Below are positions 26,894 to 34,397 of a stretch of 64,000 nt of DNA, piece by piece. Position 1 is the stretch's first letter. Every line of letters starts with the position of its first letter. Location: the NCBI GenBank assembly GCA_031552735.1, contig JAVBMF010000033.1, forward strand, positions 1 to 64,000, written 5' to 3'. The notes beneath the pieces were generated by a model that worked only from the letters and a program-made list of their open reading frames with translations, ran no database searches and was not told where the DNA came from. The stretch is from JAVBUY01 sp031552735 (GTDB lineage: Bacteria > Bacillota > Clostridia > Christensenellales > Aristaeellaceae). A program made the translations under genes and the position numbers.

Positions 26894-28045
26894 TTACAGC
26901 TTCCCGTTTTTCTTCCGCTCCGCTACCCAGCCCTCTTTGATCACCTGCCGCTCGCGCGCGATGCAGAACGCCCCGGCGGGCACATCCTCGGTCACGGTGG
27001 ATCCGGCAGCGATATAGGCTTCCTCGCCGATATGCACCGGCGATACCAGATTGACATTGCAGCCGATGAACGCGTTGTCTTCCACCTTCGAGCGGGTTTT
27101 TTTCTTGCCGTCGTAGTTGACAAACACGACGCCGCAGCCCAGGTTGATATCCTTGCCCAGATCACTGTCGCCCACATAGGTCAAGTGCGACACATGCGTG
27201 CCATCGCCCAGCGAGCTGTTCTTGATCTCCACAAAATCGCCGATGCGGCAGCTCTCGCCAATTTTGGTATTGGGGCGCAGGTAAGCGAACGGCCCAACAT
27301 TGGTGCAGTCGCCCACCTCGGCCTCGATGCCCACCGTGTTTTCGATGGTGACATTGTTGCCCAAACGCACATCGCGCAGATGATTATTCGGCAGCAGTAC
27401 GCTGTTCGCGCCGACCACCGTTTTGCCTTCCAGGTAGTTGCCCGGATACACCACCGTGCCCGCGCCGATGCGCACATCCGCGTCGATGTAGGTGGCTTCG
27501 GGGTTGATCATGCGCACGCCCTGTTGCATGTGTTGCAGGTTGATGCGCGCGCGCAGCACTTTTTCTGCCTGCGCCTGTGTCACCTGATCAGTCACGCGCA
27601 CCGCGTCGTCGGCAAAGGTCGGCTGGATACGCCGCACATGCAGCCCCGCCGCGAAAAAGCGGCGCAGCGTCATATGGATCGACTCGCAGCGCTCACACTC
27701 CGCAGACGCGCCGGACGCCACGCGCTTGAGCGCATCCAGGCGGCAGCAGACAATCTCGCCGATCGCGATGCCGGACGCCTCTCCGGCCTCCAGCTCTGCC
27801 CACAGCATGCGCAGCGTGGTCGCCGAGATCAGCGGCATGATTGCCGGCAATAGAAACGCCACCTTGGGCGCATCCTCGGAGTCCTTGACCACCGCCAGCG
27901 CGCGGCCAAAGCTGCCCTGGGGCACCAGAATCACCTGCTCGCAGACCGCCTCGGCACTGCGCAGCACATGCTCGGTCATCGACAGGCCGCAAGCGGTCAT
28001 CCCGGATTGCGGCGCATCCATCACAAACGCGACACTCTTGTTCAT
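26894..28045 (-). CDS. GlmU-like acetyltransferase with an eroded uridylyltransferase domain
   Basis: The 383-residue protein is the syntenic counterpart of GlmU (purR-glmU-pth-mfd order). Its C-terminal left-handed beta-helix domain is intact: hexapeptide repeats, GPFAYLRPNTKIGESCRIGD, the active-site region FVNYDGKKK, and the acetyl-CoA end GEEAYIAAGSTVTEDVP. The junction RINLQHMQQGVRMINPEATYI also matches GlmU. The N-terminal part is about 70 residues shorter than normal. It lacks the LAAGxGTRM nucleotide loop (it reads VAFVMDAPQSGMTACG) and the catalytic GDTP (it reads LPAIMPL). It probably acetylates glucosamine 1-phosphate or a related sugar but cannot make UDP-GlcNAc by the known mechanism. 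Start 28045 was chosen on frame; its ribosome binding site is weak. Confidence 0.82.
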   Translation of the reverse strand: MNKSVAFVMDAPQSGMTACGLSMTEHVLRSAEAVCEQVILVPQGSFGRALAVVKDSEDAPKVAFLLPAIMPLISATTLRMLWAELEAGEASGIAIGEIVCCRLDALKRVASGASAECERCESIHMTLRRFFAAGLHVRRIQPTFADDAVRVTDQVTQAQAEKVLRARINLQHMQQGVRMINPEATYIDADVRIGAGTVVYPGNYLEGKTVVGANSVLLPNNHLRDVRLGNNVTIENTVGIEAEVGDCTNVGPFAYLRPNTKIGESCRIGDFVEIKNSSLGDGTHVSHLTYVGDSDLGKDINLGCGVVFVNYDGKKKTRSKVEDNAFIGCNVNLVSPVHIGEEAYIAAGSTVTEDVPAGAFCIARERQVIKEGWVAERKKNGKL

Positions 28046-28086
28046 ATGCTTACTCACTTTCCATACCCTGTTGCGGGTAGTATATC

Positions 28087-28914
28087 CTAGTTCACATCGC
28101 GCAACCACGACGCCGGACGCACCTTGGCTGCGGTTTGCTCCTCGTCCACGCCCTCCATAACCATCAGCGCCTTCACGCTGTCCACGCGCTTTTTCTCGGG
28201 CTCCTTGGTGGCCATCACGACGCATAGCCCCACCACGCTGACCGAGAACTCCGCCATCATGTCGATCATGCCCTTGGCGGTGCCGCCGGCTTTCATGAAA
28301 TCATCGACGATCAGCGCCTTTTGCCCCTCTCGCACCGCGCGGCGGGACAGCGACATGGTTTCGATGCGCCCGGCCGAACCGGACAGGTAGTTGATATTCA
28401 CCGCCGGGCCTTCGTATACCTTGCTGTCACGGCGAGCGATCACCAGCGGAACACCCAATGCCTTGGCGGCCATCAGCGCCACCGGAATGCCCTTGGTTTC
28501 CATGGTCAGCACAAAATCCGGCTCGGCCTGATAATACTCCCCGGCCATGATCGCGCCCATTTTTTCGACCAGATCGGGCATGGACAGAATATCGGCCATG
28601 TAGAGGAAATCGCCGGGCAGCAACCGCCCGGGCGCTGATAGCTTTTCGCACACACTCTGGATAAAGCGCAGCGCATCCTCGCGCGCCACGGTCGGGCGAA
28701 AACGCACGCCGCCCGCCGCGCCGGTTACCGTATCCAACTGGCCGAGCTTAAACTCCTGCATCACATCGCGCAGGATATCGATGTCCTCACTCAGCGTGGA
28801 CTTGGCCGCGCCGAAGATTTCGCCAAAGTGGCTCAGCGTATAGATGTGATTGGGGCTGGACACCAGGATGCGCGTCATGGCCGACAGCCGCTCATTGCGC
28901 CGAATGCGTTCCAT
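28087..28914 (-). CDS. purR: Purine operon repressor PurR
   Basis: The 275-residue protein has the Gram-positive PurR layout. An N-terminal winged-helix domain (ERLSAMTRILVSSPNHIYTLSHF; KSTLSEDIDILRDVMQEF) is followed by a phosphoribosyltransferase fold with the PRPP loop ALIVDDFMKAGGTAKGM. PurR binds PurBox DNA and is displaced by PRPP. The start at 28914 (MERIRRNERL) was chosen for homology; an upstream extension to 28986 looks non-coding. glmU-like follows after 41 bp. The gene is divergent from murC, and PurBox-like CGAACAWT cores occur in the intergenic region. Confidence 0.95.
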   Translation of the reverse strand: MERIRRNERLSAMTRILVSSPNHIYTLSHFGEIFGAAKSTLSEDIDILRDVMQEFKLGQLDTVTGAAGGVRFRPTVAREDALRFIQSVCEKLSAPGRLLPGDFLYMADILSMPDLVEKMGAIMAGEYYQAEPDFVLTMETKGIPVALMAAKALGVPLVIARRDSKVYEGPAVNINYLSGSAGRIETMSLSRRAVREGQKALIVDDFMKAGGTAKGMIDMMAEFSVSVVGLCVVMATKEPEKKRVDSVKALMVMEGVDEEQTAAKVRPASWLRDVN

Positions 28915-29173
28915 TCTGTGCCTTCTTTCTTCAAATCGACCGGAAAATTCCGAATGTTCGCACACACGGCTATTATTATAATTCACCTTTCCTCATAAAT
29001 CCAGCAAAATATGCAGAAGAAGGCAACAAATTGTTCGACTTTTTTCCAGCGCTCCATTCGCGAAATTTTCCTTATTCTTGATTGTGGACAGCATTTCGGC
29101 GTATAATAGGCTAGTTGTTACTGGCAAATGGCGTAAACCCCTCGGCGGTAACCCGCCCAGAAAGGTGATCTGC
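28915..29173. promoter_or_regulatory. Divergent control region of purR and murC
   Basis: A 259-bp AT-rich region lies between purR (minus) and murC (plus). On the minus strand TATAAT (plus 28974-28979) may be the purR -10 box, with a poor -35. Two PurBox-like cores appear on the minus strand: CGAACATT in 28953-28960 and CGAACAAT in 29029-29036. The clear murC promoter is annotated separately. PurR autoregulation is an inference from these cores. Confidence 0.45.
29078..29107 (+). promoter_or_regulatory. Promoter of murC
   Basis: TTGATT (29078-29083) and TATAAT (29102-29107) are separated by 18 bp. Transcription begins near 29114, about 60 nt before the ATG at 29174. Confidence 0.75.
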
Positions 29174-30598
29174 ATGACCCATCCGCACATCCGACAGTTC
29201 TCAGGGCAGCGCATCCACATGATCGGCATCGGCGGCAGCTCGATGTCCGGGCTGGCGGAGATGCTGCATCAGAAAGGTTACTTGGTGTCCGGTTCGGACA
29301 GCACGGATTCATATACCACCAAAAAGCTGAAATCGCTGGGCATTCCGGTGGTCATCGGGCACCGCGCGGAGAATGTTGCCGACGCCGCGCTGGTGGTGTA
29401 TACAGCCGCCATCGCTGCCGACAATCCCGAGCGTGTGGCCTGTCAAACACAGGGCATCCCCTCGCTGGAGCGCGCATACTTGCTTGGCCAATTGATGGAA
29501 GGCTATCCGAACGCCATCGGCGTATGCGGCGCGCACGGCAAGACCACCACCACCTCCATGCTGTCGCAGGTGCTGTTGGAAACCGGGTTTGATCCTACCA
29601 TCCATATCGGCGGCACGCTGGACGCCATTGGTGGCTCCACGCGCATCGGCGGCGGCGACACATTCCTGGCAGAGGCCTGCGAGTTTAACGCAAGTTTCTT
29701 GCAGTTGCGCCCCACGCTGGCCGTCGTGCTCAACATCGACGCCGATCATCTGGACTTCTACCGCGACATCGAGCACATCCAGCAGACCTTCACGGAATTT
29801 CTGGCACTGTTGCCCAAGGACGGCTTTGCGGTGGGCTGCGGCGACGATCCACGCGTGCGCGCGGTGCTGTCCGGCGCGCCCTGTCCCAACATTTCCTATG
29901 GCTTTGAGCCGCACAACCGGTGGCAACCGGCGAACCTGTCCTTTGATGAAACCGGACACGCCACCTTTGATGCCGCGCTGGACGGCAAAGCACTGTCGCA
30001 CGTATCGATGCAAGTGCCGGGCAAATTCCAGGTGCTCAACGCATTGGCCACGCTGGCGACTGTGCACCACATGGATGCCGACATGCAACTGGCCGGTCGC
30101 GCGCTGTCCGGCTTTACGGGCGTGCACCGGCGCTTTGAGCTGACCGGAGTCGTGCAGGGCGTGCGTTTGTACCACGACTATGGCCACAACCCCGCCGAGA
30201 TGCGAAACGCGCTGTCGGTTGCCAAGATGCAGCATCACAACCGTCTGTGGGCGGTCATGCAGCCGCATACTTACTCGCGTGTCAAGCGTCTGTTCGAGGA
30301 GTATATCCACTGCTGTGACGACGCTGATGAGATCCTGATCACCGATATCTTCGCCGCACGCGAGAAGGATCCGGGCGATATCGACAGCACCATGCTGGTC
30401 TCGCGCATTGCCGCCACCGGACAAAACGTGCATTACACGCCGACGTTTGACGCCACCGAGAGCTATTTGCGCGCGCACTGGCAGCCAGGCGATCTGGTGC
30501 TGACCATGGGCTGCGGCGATATCAACCTGCTCAACGACCAAATCGCGGCCAATGAGGCCGCCTCGCCATCGGTCACGCCGGTGAGGCGCGTGGACTGA
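29174..30598 (+). CDS. murC: UDP-N-acetylmuramate--L-alanine ligase MurC
   Basis: The 474-residue Mur ligase adds the first L-alanine of the peptidoglycan stem. It begins with the MurC-type UDP-binding motif IHMIGIGGSSMSGLAEML. The ATP loop is CGAHGKTTTTSMLSQVL, the central domain includes FLAEACEFNASFLQLRP and NIDADHLDFY, and the C-terminal domain holds HDYGHNPAEMRNAL. The retained GIGG..MSG signature distinguishes it from MurD/E/F. Start 29174 (MTHPHIR) has AAAGGTGAT upstream; a frame open from 29078 overlaps the promoter. It is monocistronic with a terminator and divergent from purR. Confidence 0.95.
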   Translation: MTHPHIRQFSGQRIHMIGIGGSSMSGLAEMLHQKGYLVSGSDSTDSYTTKKLKSLGIPVVIGHRAENVADAALVVYTAAIAADNPERVACQTQGIPSLERAYLLGQLMEGYPNAIGVCGAHGKTTTTSMLSQVLLETGFDPTIHIGGTLDAIGGSTRIGGGDTFLAEACEFNASFLQLRPTLAVVLNIDADHLDFYRDIEHIQQTFTEFLALLPKDGFAVGCGDDPRVRAVLSGAPCPNISYGFEPHNRWQPANLSFDETGHATFDAALDGKALSHVSMQVPGKFQVLNALATLATVHHMDADMQLAGRALSGFTGVHRRFELTGVVQGVRLYHDYGHNPAEMRNALSVAKMQHHNRLWAVMQPHTYSRVKRLFEEYIHCCDDADEILITDIFAAREKDPGDIDSTMLVSRIAATGQNVHYTPTFDATESYLRAHWQPGDLVLTMGCGDINLLNDQIAANEAASPSVTPVRRVD

Positions 30599-30601
30599 CA
30601 G

Positions 30602-30648
30602 GCAAAAGAGAACCGCCCCTTCCGGATATTCGGAAGGAGCGGTTTTTC
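30602..30648. terminator. Bidirectional terminator between murC and the VanW gene
   Basis: The stem ACCGCCCCTTCCG with CGGAAGGAGCGGT surrounds a six-base loop and is followed by TTTTT. A TTTT-containing flank on the other strand allows it to serve the convergent VanW operon as well. Confidence 0.85.
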
Positions 30649-30654
30649 ATGTGC

Positions 30655-32319
30655 TCAGTATATCACTTCGTCCCCGACAAAGTCCTCGCGCTGATGCGTG
30701 CCATACCAAAGCACCGGCGCGCGTTCAGGGTAAATGTCGGTGGTGATCAGCTCACGCGATACCTCCAAACCATCCTTTTGCGCTACCAGATAGGTTTCCA
30801 CCTCGTAACCGACGCGGCCTGCTACCAGCTTTTGCTCGTCTTGGTAGTACAGGCCATTCTTTTGCCCATTGTCCTCTCTTTGGACTTCCTCGGGCATCGG
30901 GATCTCACGCAGCTGCCGGGAATCCAGCACATAGCGGATGCCGTCAGGCAGCGCGCGCCCATAGATCGACACCTCGCAGCGCAGCGTCTTGGCCTTGTCG
31001 TTGGCCTGGGTCAAGCGTCCCCGGATGTAGACCGGATACTCCGTGTTGTTGCGGAACACAAGGTCGGCGCCGTTGTCCGACACCGTGGCGTCCTGCCCCT
31101 TCTTCGCGTAGTTGGATGGGATGGTGTGGCGCTCGCGGGTGATGACCTCCAGCCCGGCGCGCAGCACCGCCTGATACAGCGTGGTCGATACCTGACACAC
31201 GCCGCCGCCCACGCCGGGCACATACTCGCCATAGGCGATTTCCGGCGCTTCCTGATAGCCGTTCCCCTTCGTGCGCTTGCCAAATACCTTATTCGTCGAA
31301 ACTTTCTCCTTGGGCATCAGGCGCGTGCCATTGAGCCGCTCCAGCGCGATGCGAATGTTCTCGTTTCGCCCCGGCTCGCTCTTGCTGCTGATCTCGGTGG
31401 TCACCACCACAATGCAGGTCATGTTGGCCTGCAGACCTGCCTTGGTCTGCTGCGGCTGCGTATAGGCCAACTGCGGCTCGATGGTTGCGCTTTGCAGGCT
31501 GTACACCGCCTGCAATATTTGCTCCTTGAGCGGCGCAACATCCAGTGCGCGGCCGGGCACCTCGTCGGTGAAAGAGAAGGGGTGCTCCTCCTCGGGCGTA
31601 AAGGTGGCGGTGGCGTCCACCGGGTCACGCTTGATGCCCTTGGCCAGCTCCGCGAGGATGTTGTTGAGCTTGTCCTCGCTAAAACTGATACCGCCCTGCG
31701 TATAGAACGGCTGCACCTTCAGGCCATTGATCACGCGCTGGCGCTCAATCAGGCTGCCGCTGCGCCCCACATTCCACGCGGCGGTCAGCTGCTGCCCCAG
31801 ATCCATGCGCAAGTCTATGTGCGAGGCCTTGATCTGCTTGGTGTCGGATGGGAATTGCAGCGTCACCGCCCAGTTGTCCAACTGCGATTGCTCCATATTC
31901 TGCAACGCCTGTTGTGCCTGTTCGACGGTCATCCCGCCCAGCGGCACGTTGGCGACATACACGCCCTGATAGAACACGTCGTTGCCTTGCTCGTTGATGT
32001 CGATCACCAGTTTCGCCGTGAACGCGCCCAGCACCAGCAAAGCGGTGCCCAGCACCACCACAAAGAACAGGATCATCGGTGGCATTTTCTTGCGCCTGCC
32101 ATTGGAACGGGTAGGTGGACGGCGACCACTACCGCCATTGTTTGCGCCCCGTTTCGCGGTGCCATTCGCACGCGGCGCAGGCCGGTCGGCAGCGCCCGCG
32201 CGCTGCGAACCAGCCATCGCGCGGCGCGCGACATTGGCCTGCGATGGGCCGTTCGCCTGTCGCGGCGGAACAGGTTGCGGCGGGCGGTAGCCCGCTTGGT
32301 ATCCTGTACGATTTGCCAT
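30655..32319 (-). CDS. VanW family membrane-anchored cell-wall protein
   Basis: The 554-residue protein starts with about 78 cytoplasmic residues of low complexity, rich in Arg, Asn, Pro and Gly. A single transmembrane helix follows (ILFFVVVLGTALLVLGAFTA, about 82-101). The extracellular part has a YoaR-like putative peptidoglycan-binding domain and a VanW domain with VPGVGGGVCQVSTTLYQAVL. The C-terminal region contains YLVAQKDGLEVSRELI, which resembles a G5-type segment. VanW proteins occur in vancomycin clusters, but their role is unclear and nothing here suggests resistance. Start 32319 follows GGAGGG. It is the last gene of the ftsH-aminotransferase-PHP run. Confidence 0.9.
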   Translation of the reverse strand: MANRTGYQAGYRPPQPVPPRQANGPSQANVARRAMAGSQRAGAADRPAPRANGTAKRGANNGGSGRRPPTRSNGRRKKMPPMILFFVVVLGTALLVLGAFTAKLVIDINEQGNDVFYQGVYVANVPLGGMTVEQAQQALQNMEQSQLDNWAVTLQFPSDTKQIKASHIDLRMDLGQQLTAAWNVGRSGSLIERQRVINGLKVQPFYTQGGISFSEDKLNNILAELAKGIKRDPVDATATFTPEEEHPFSFTDEVPGRALDVAPLKEQILQAVYSLQSATIEPQLAYTQPQQTKAGLQANMTCIVVVTTEISSKSEPGRNENIRIALERLNGTRLMPKEKVSTNKVFGKRTKGNGYQEAPEIAYGEYVPGVGGGVCQVSTTLYQAVLRAGLEVITRERHTIPSNYAKKGQDATVSDNGADLVFRNNTEYPVYIRGRLTQANDKAKTLRCEVSIYGRALPDGIRYVLDSRQLREIPMPEEVQREDNGQKNGLYYQDEQKLVAGRVGYEVETYLVAQKDGLEVSRELITTDIYPERAPVLWYGTHQREDFVGDEVIY

Positions 32320-32347
32320 GCCGTCCCTCCAGATCACTTGGTGTATG

Positions 32348-33208
32348 TCACACGCCGGGCCATTGCCCGACGGTATGCGCGGCTGCTTGCCACAGCGCGT
32401 GCGCATCCTCCGTCTTGTGTGTCCATTGCTGTTGTCCGTCGCCGATGCGTACCGACCGAATGGCCTCGCCGTGAAAATCGCTGCCGCCGGTGACCAGCAA
32501 CCCATGCTGCCGGGCAAACTGGTCAAGGCTGCGCGCCTGTGTTGGCGAATGGCTGGGATGATGCGCCTCAATGCCCATCAGCCCGATGCGCTGCCAGTCC
32601 AGAATATGCTGGAATACCTGCTGCTCGTGCTGCTGAATCAGCCCGGGATGCGCCAGCACCGGCACCGCGCCGCGCTCGCGCAGGAAGGCAATGACGTCGC
32701 GCATATCCAACTGTGCGCGCGGCACATACGCCGGTCTGCCGGGGCGCAAGTATCGGTCAAAGGCCTCCTTCACGCTGCTGGCCGCGCCTTTTTCCACGAT
32801 GGCGCGCGCAATGTGCGATCTGGACAGGCTATGCGCCGCCATGCGCGCAATGGCGTCAAAATCCAGCGCAACGCCCAGCGTGCCCAGTATATGGACGATG
32901 TGTGCCGCCCTTGCCTTGCGCTCGGCCTGCATGTTTGCAAAAAACTGCCGGTTGCGCACATCGTTTCCATCCAGTCCATAGCCCAGCAAGTGGATCTCGC
33001 TGGCGCCGTTGGTGCCCAGCTCCACGCCGGGCAAGAACGCCATGCCCGTTCGCCGTGCGGCCTCACCGGCTTCGGCCAAACCATCCACACTGTCGTGGTC
33101 GGTCAGCGCGATCAGCCGCATGCCCGCATCATGCGCGGTCTCCGCCAGCGCGGTCGGCGTCAGCATGCCGTCCGACGCGGTACTGTGCAGGTGCAGGTCA
33201 ATGTTCAT
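32348..33208 (-). CDS. PHP-domain phosphoesterase (RNase AM/TrpH-like)
   Basis: The 286-residue protein has all PHP metal motifs: IDLHLHSTASDG, IALTDHDSVDGL, LPGVELG, PVLAHPGLIQQ and VTGGSDFHG. Members of this branch hydrolyse 3',5'-nucleoside bisphosphates and trim RNA 5' ends. The inserted helical domain (about residues 90-175) with RPAYVPRAQLDMRDVI is typical. Start 33208 overlaps the stop of the aminotransferase gene by 4 bp, which points to coupled translation. The VanW gene follows after 28 bp. Confidence 0.88.
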   Translation of the reverse strand: MNIDLHLHSTASDGMLTPTALAETAHDAGMRLIALTDHDSVDGLAEAGEAARRTGMAFLPGVELGTNGASEIHLLGYGLDGNDVRNRQFFANMQAERKARAAHIVHILGTLGVALDFDAIARMAAHSLSRSHIARAIVEKGAASSVKEAFDRYLRPGRPAYVPRAQLDMRDVIAFLRERGAVPVLAHPGLIQQHEQQVFQHILDWQRIGLMGIEAHHPSHSPTQARSLDQFARQHGLLVTGGSDFHGEAIRSVRIGDGQQQWTHKTEDAHALWQAAAHTVGQWPGV

Positions 33209-34380
33209 GCCTTGCCGCTGATCAAGCCGCTCTGGCTCATGCGGCGCACCACTTCGCGCATCGCGCTGTCGGGCTGCACCAGCGCCATGCGCACGTGTCC
33301 CTCGCCCTGCGCGCCAAACGCGGTGCCCGGCACCACAATGATGCCGGTGCGCTCCGCCACTTCGGTGGCGAAGGTGCTCGCGTCGGCGTACCCGGCAGGA
33401 ATCCGCGCCCACACAAACATGGTGGCTTTGGGTTTCTCGACCGCCCAGCCAGCGGCGCTCAGCCCATCGCACAGGATATCGCGCCTTTGCTGATAGGTGG
33501 CGCGCATGGTGCCTACACTGTCCTGCGGACCATTCAGCGCGGCCTCCGCCGCGATCTGGATGGGCAAGAACACGCCAAAGTCAAAATTGCTCTTCAGCGA
33601 GCGCAGCAGACCGATCATCTTCGCATTGCCCAACGCGAATCCAACGCGCGCCCCGGCAAAGCTATAGGTTTTCGATAGCGAGTTGAACTCAATGCCGATG
33701 TCGGTCGCGCCTTCGGTCTGCAAAAAGCTGCCGCACGTGTATCCGTCAAACGTCAGCTCGCTATAGGCGTTGTCATGCACCACAGCGATATCGTACCGCT
33801 TGGCAAAATCGACCAGCTCGCGGTAGAACGACGGCGGCGCGACCGCGGCGGTCGGATTATTCGGGTACGAAACGATCATCAGCCGTGCGCGCTTGGCTTG
33901 CTCCTCCGGGATGGCATCCAGATCGATCAGGTAGCCGTTGCCGCGCATTTGCGGCATGCGCTCCACTCGCATCCCGCCCAGCTCCGGCCCAATCGAGAAG
34001 ATCGGATAGCCCGGATCGGGCGTCAGCACAGTGCTGTCCACATCGAGCAACGCCTGCGCAATGTGCGCCAGCCCGTCCTGCGAGCCGAGCAGCGAGGTGA
34101 TCTGCGTGTCCGGGTCCAGCGCCACGGCAAACCGGCGCTGATACCAATCGGCCACCGCGCGCATCAGTTGCGGCCGGTCGTGCACCGCGTAGCGGTAGTT
34201 CGCCGGGTCTAGCGCAGCGTCTGCCAGCGCGCGCGTAATGTGCGGCGCTGGGGCCAGGTCCGGCGAGCCGATCGACAGATCAATCACATCCACGCCACGC
34301 GCAAGCAGGCGGTGCTTGAGCACCGCCAGCTCGGCGAAGATGCTTTTTTCATAGGCGGCCAGCTTGGTCGAAAATTGCAT
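33205..34380 (-). CDS. Class I/II aminotransferase (DapL/AlaC-like)
   Basis: This 391-residue fold-type I PLP enzyme belongs to the COG0436 group. It shows VIDLSIGSPDLAPAPHI near the N-terminus, SLLGSQDGLAHIAQALLD, the Asn of SYPNNPTAAVAP and the Asp of VVHDNAYSELTFDG. The PLP lysine is in SLSKTYSFAGARVGFALG, and VVPGTAFGAQGEGHVRMAL closes the fold. Family members include LL-diaminopimelate and alanine aminotransferases; sequence alone does not separate these. Start 34380 (MQFSTKL) has GAGAGGG upstream. It lies 17 bp behind ftsH and overlaps the PHP gene. Confidence 0.85.
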   Translation of the reverse strand: MQFSTKLAAYEKSIFAELAVLKHRLLARGVDVIDLSIGSPDLAPAPHITRALADAALDPANYRYAVHDRPQLMRAVADWYQRRFAVALDPDTQITSLLGSQDGLAHIAQALLDVDSTVLTPDPGYPIFSIGPELGGMRVERMPQMRGNGYLIDLDAIPEEQAKRARLMIVSYPNNPTAAVAPPSFYRELVDFAKRYDIAVVHDNAYSELTFDGYTCGSFLQTEGATDIGIEFNSLSKTYSFAGARVGFALGNAKMIGLLRSLKSNFDFGVFLPIQIAAEAALNGPQDSVGTMRATYQQRRDILCDGLSAAGWAVEKPKATMFVWARIPAGYADASTFATEVAERTGIIVVPGTAFGAQGEGHVRMALVQPDSAMREVVRRMSQSGLISGKA

Positions 34381-34397
34381 GTGCCCTCTCACCCGGG

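Noticed and set aside
30655..32319. VanW as evidence for glycopeptide resistance
   Set aside because: No vanHAX, vanRS or related genes are present; VanW-domain proteins are widespread in Firmicutes.
30649..32493. Plus-strand open frame of 614 codons opposite the VanW gene
   Set aside because: The minus strand encodes a clear VanW protein with a ribosome binding site; the plus frame has shadow composition and no start signal.
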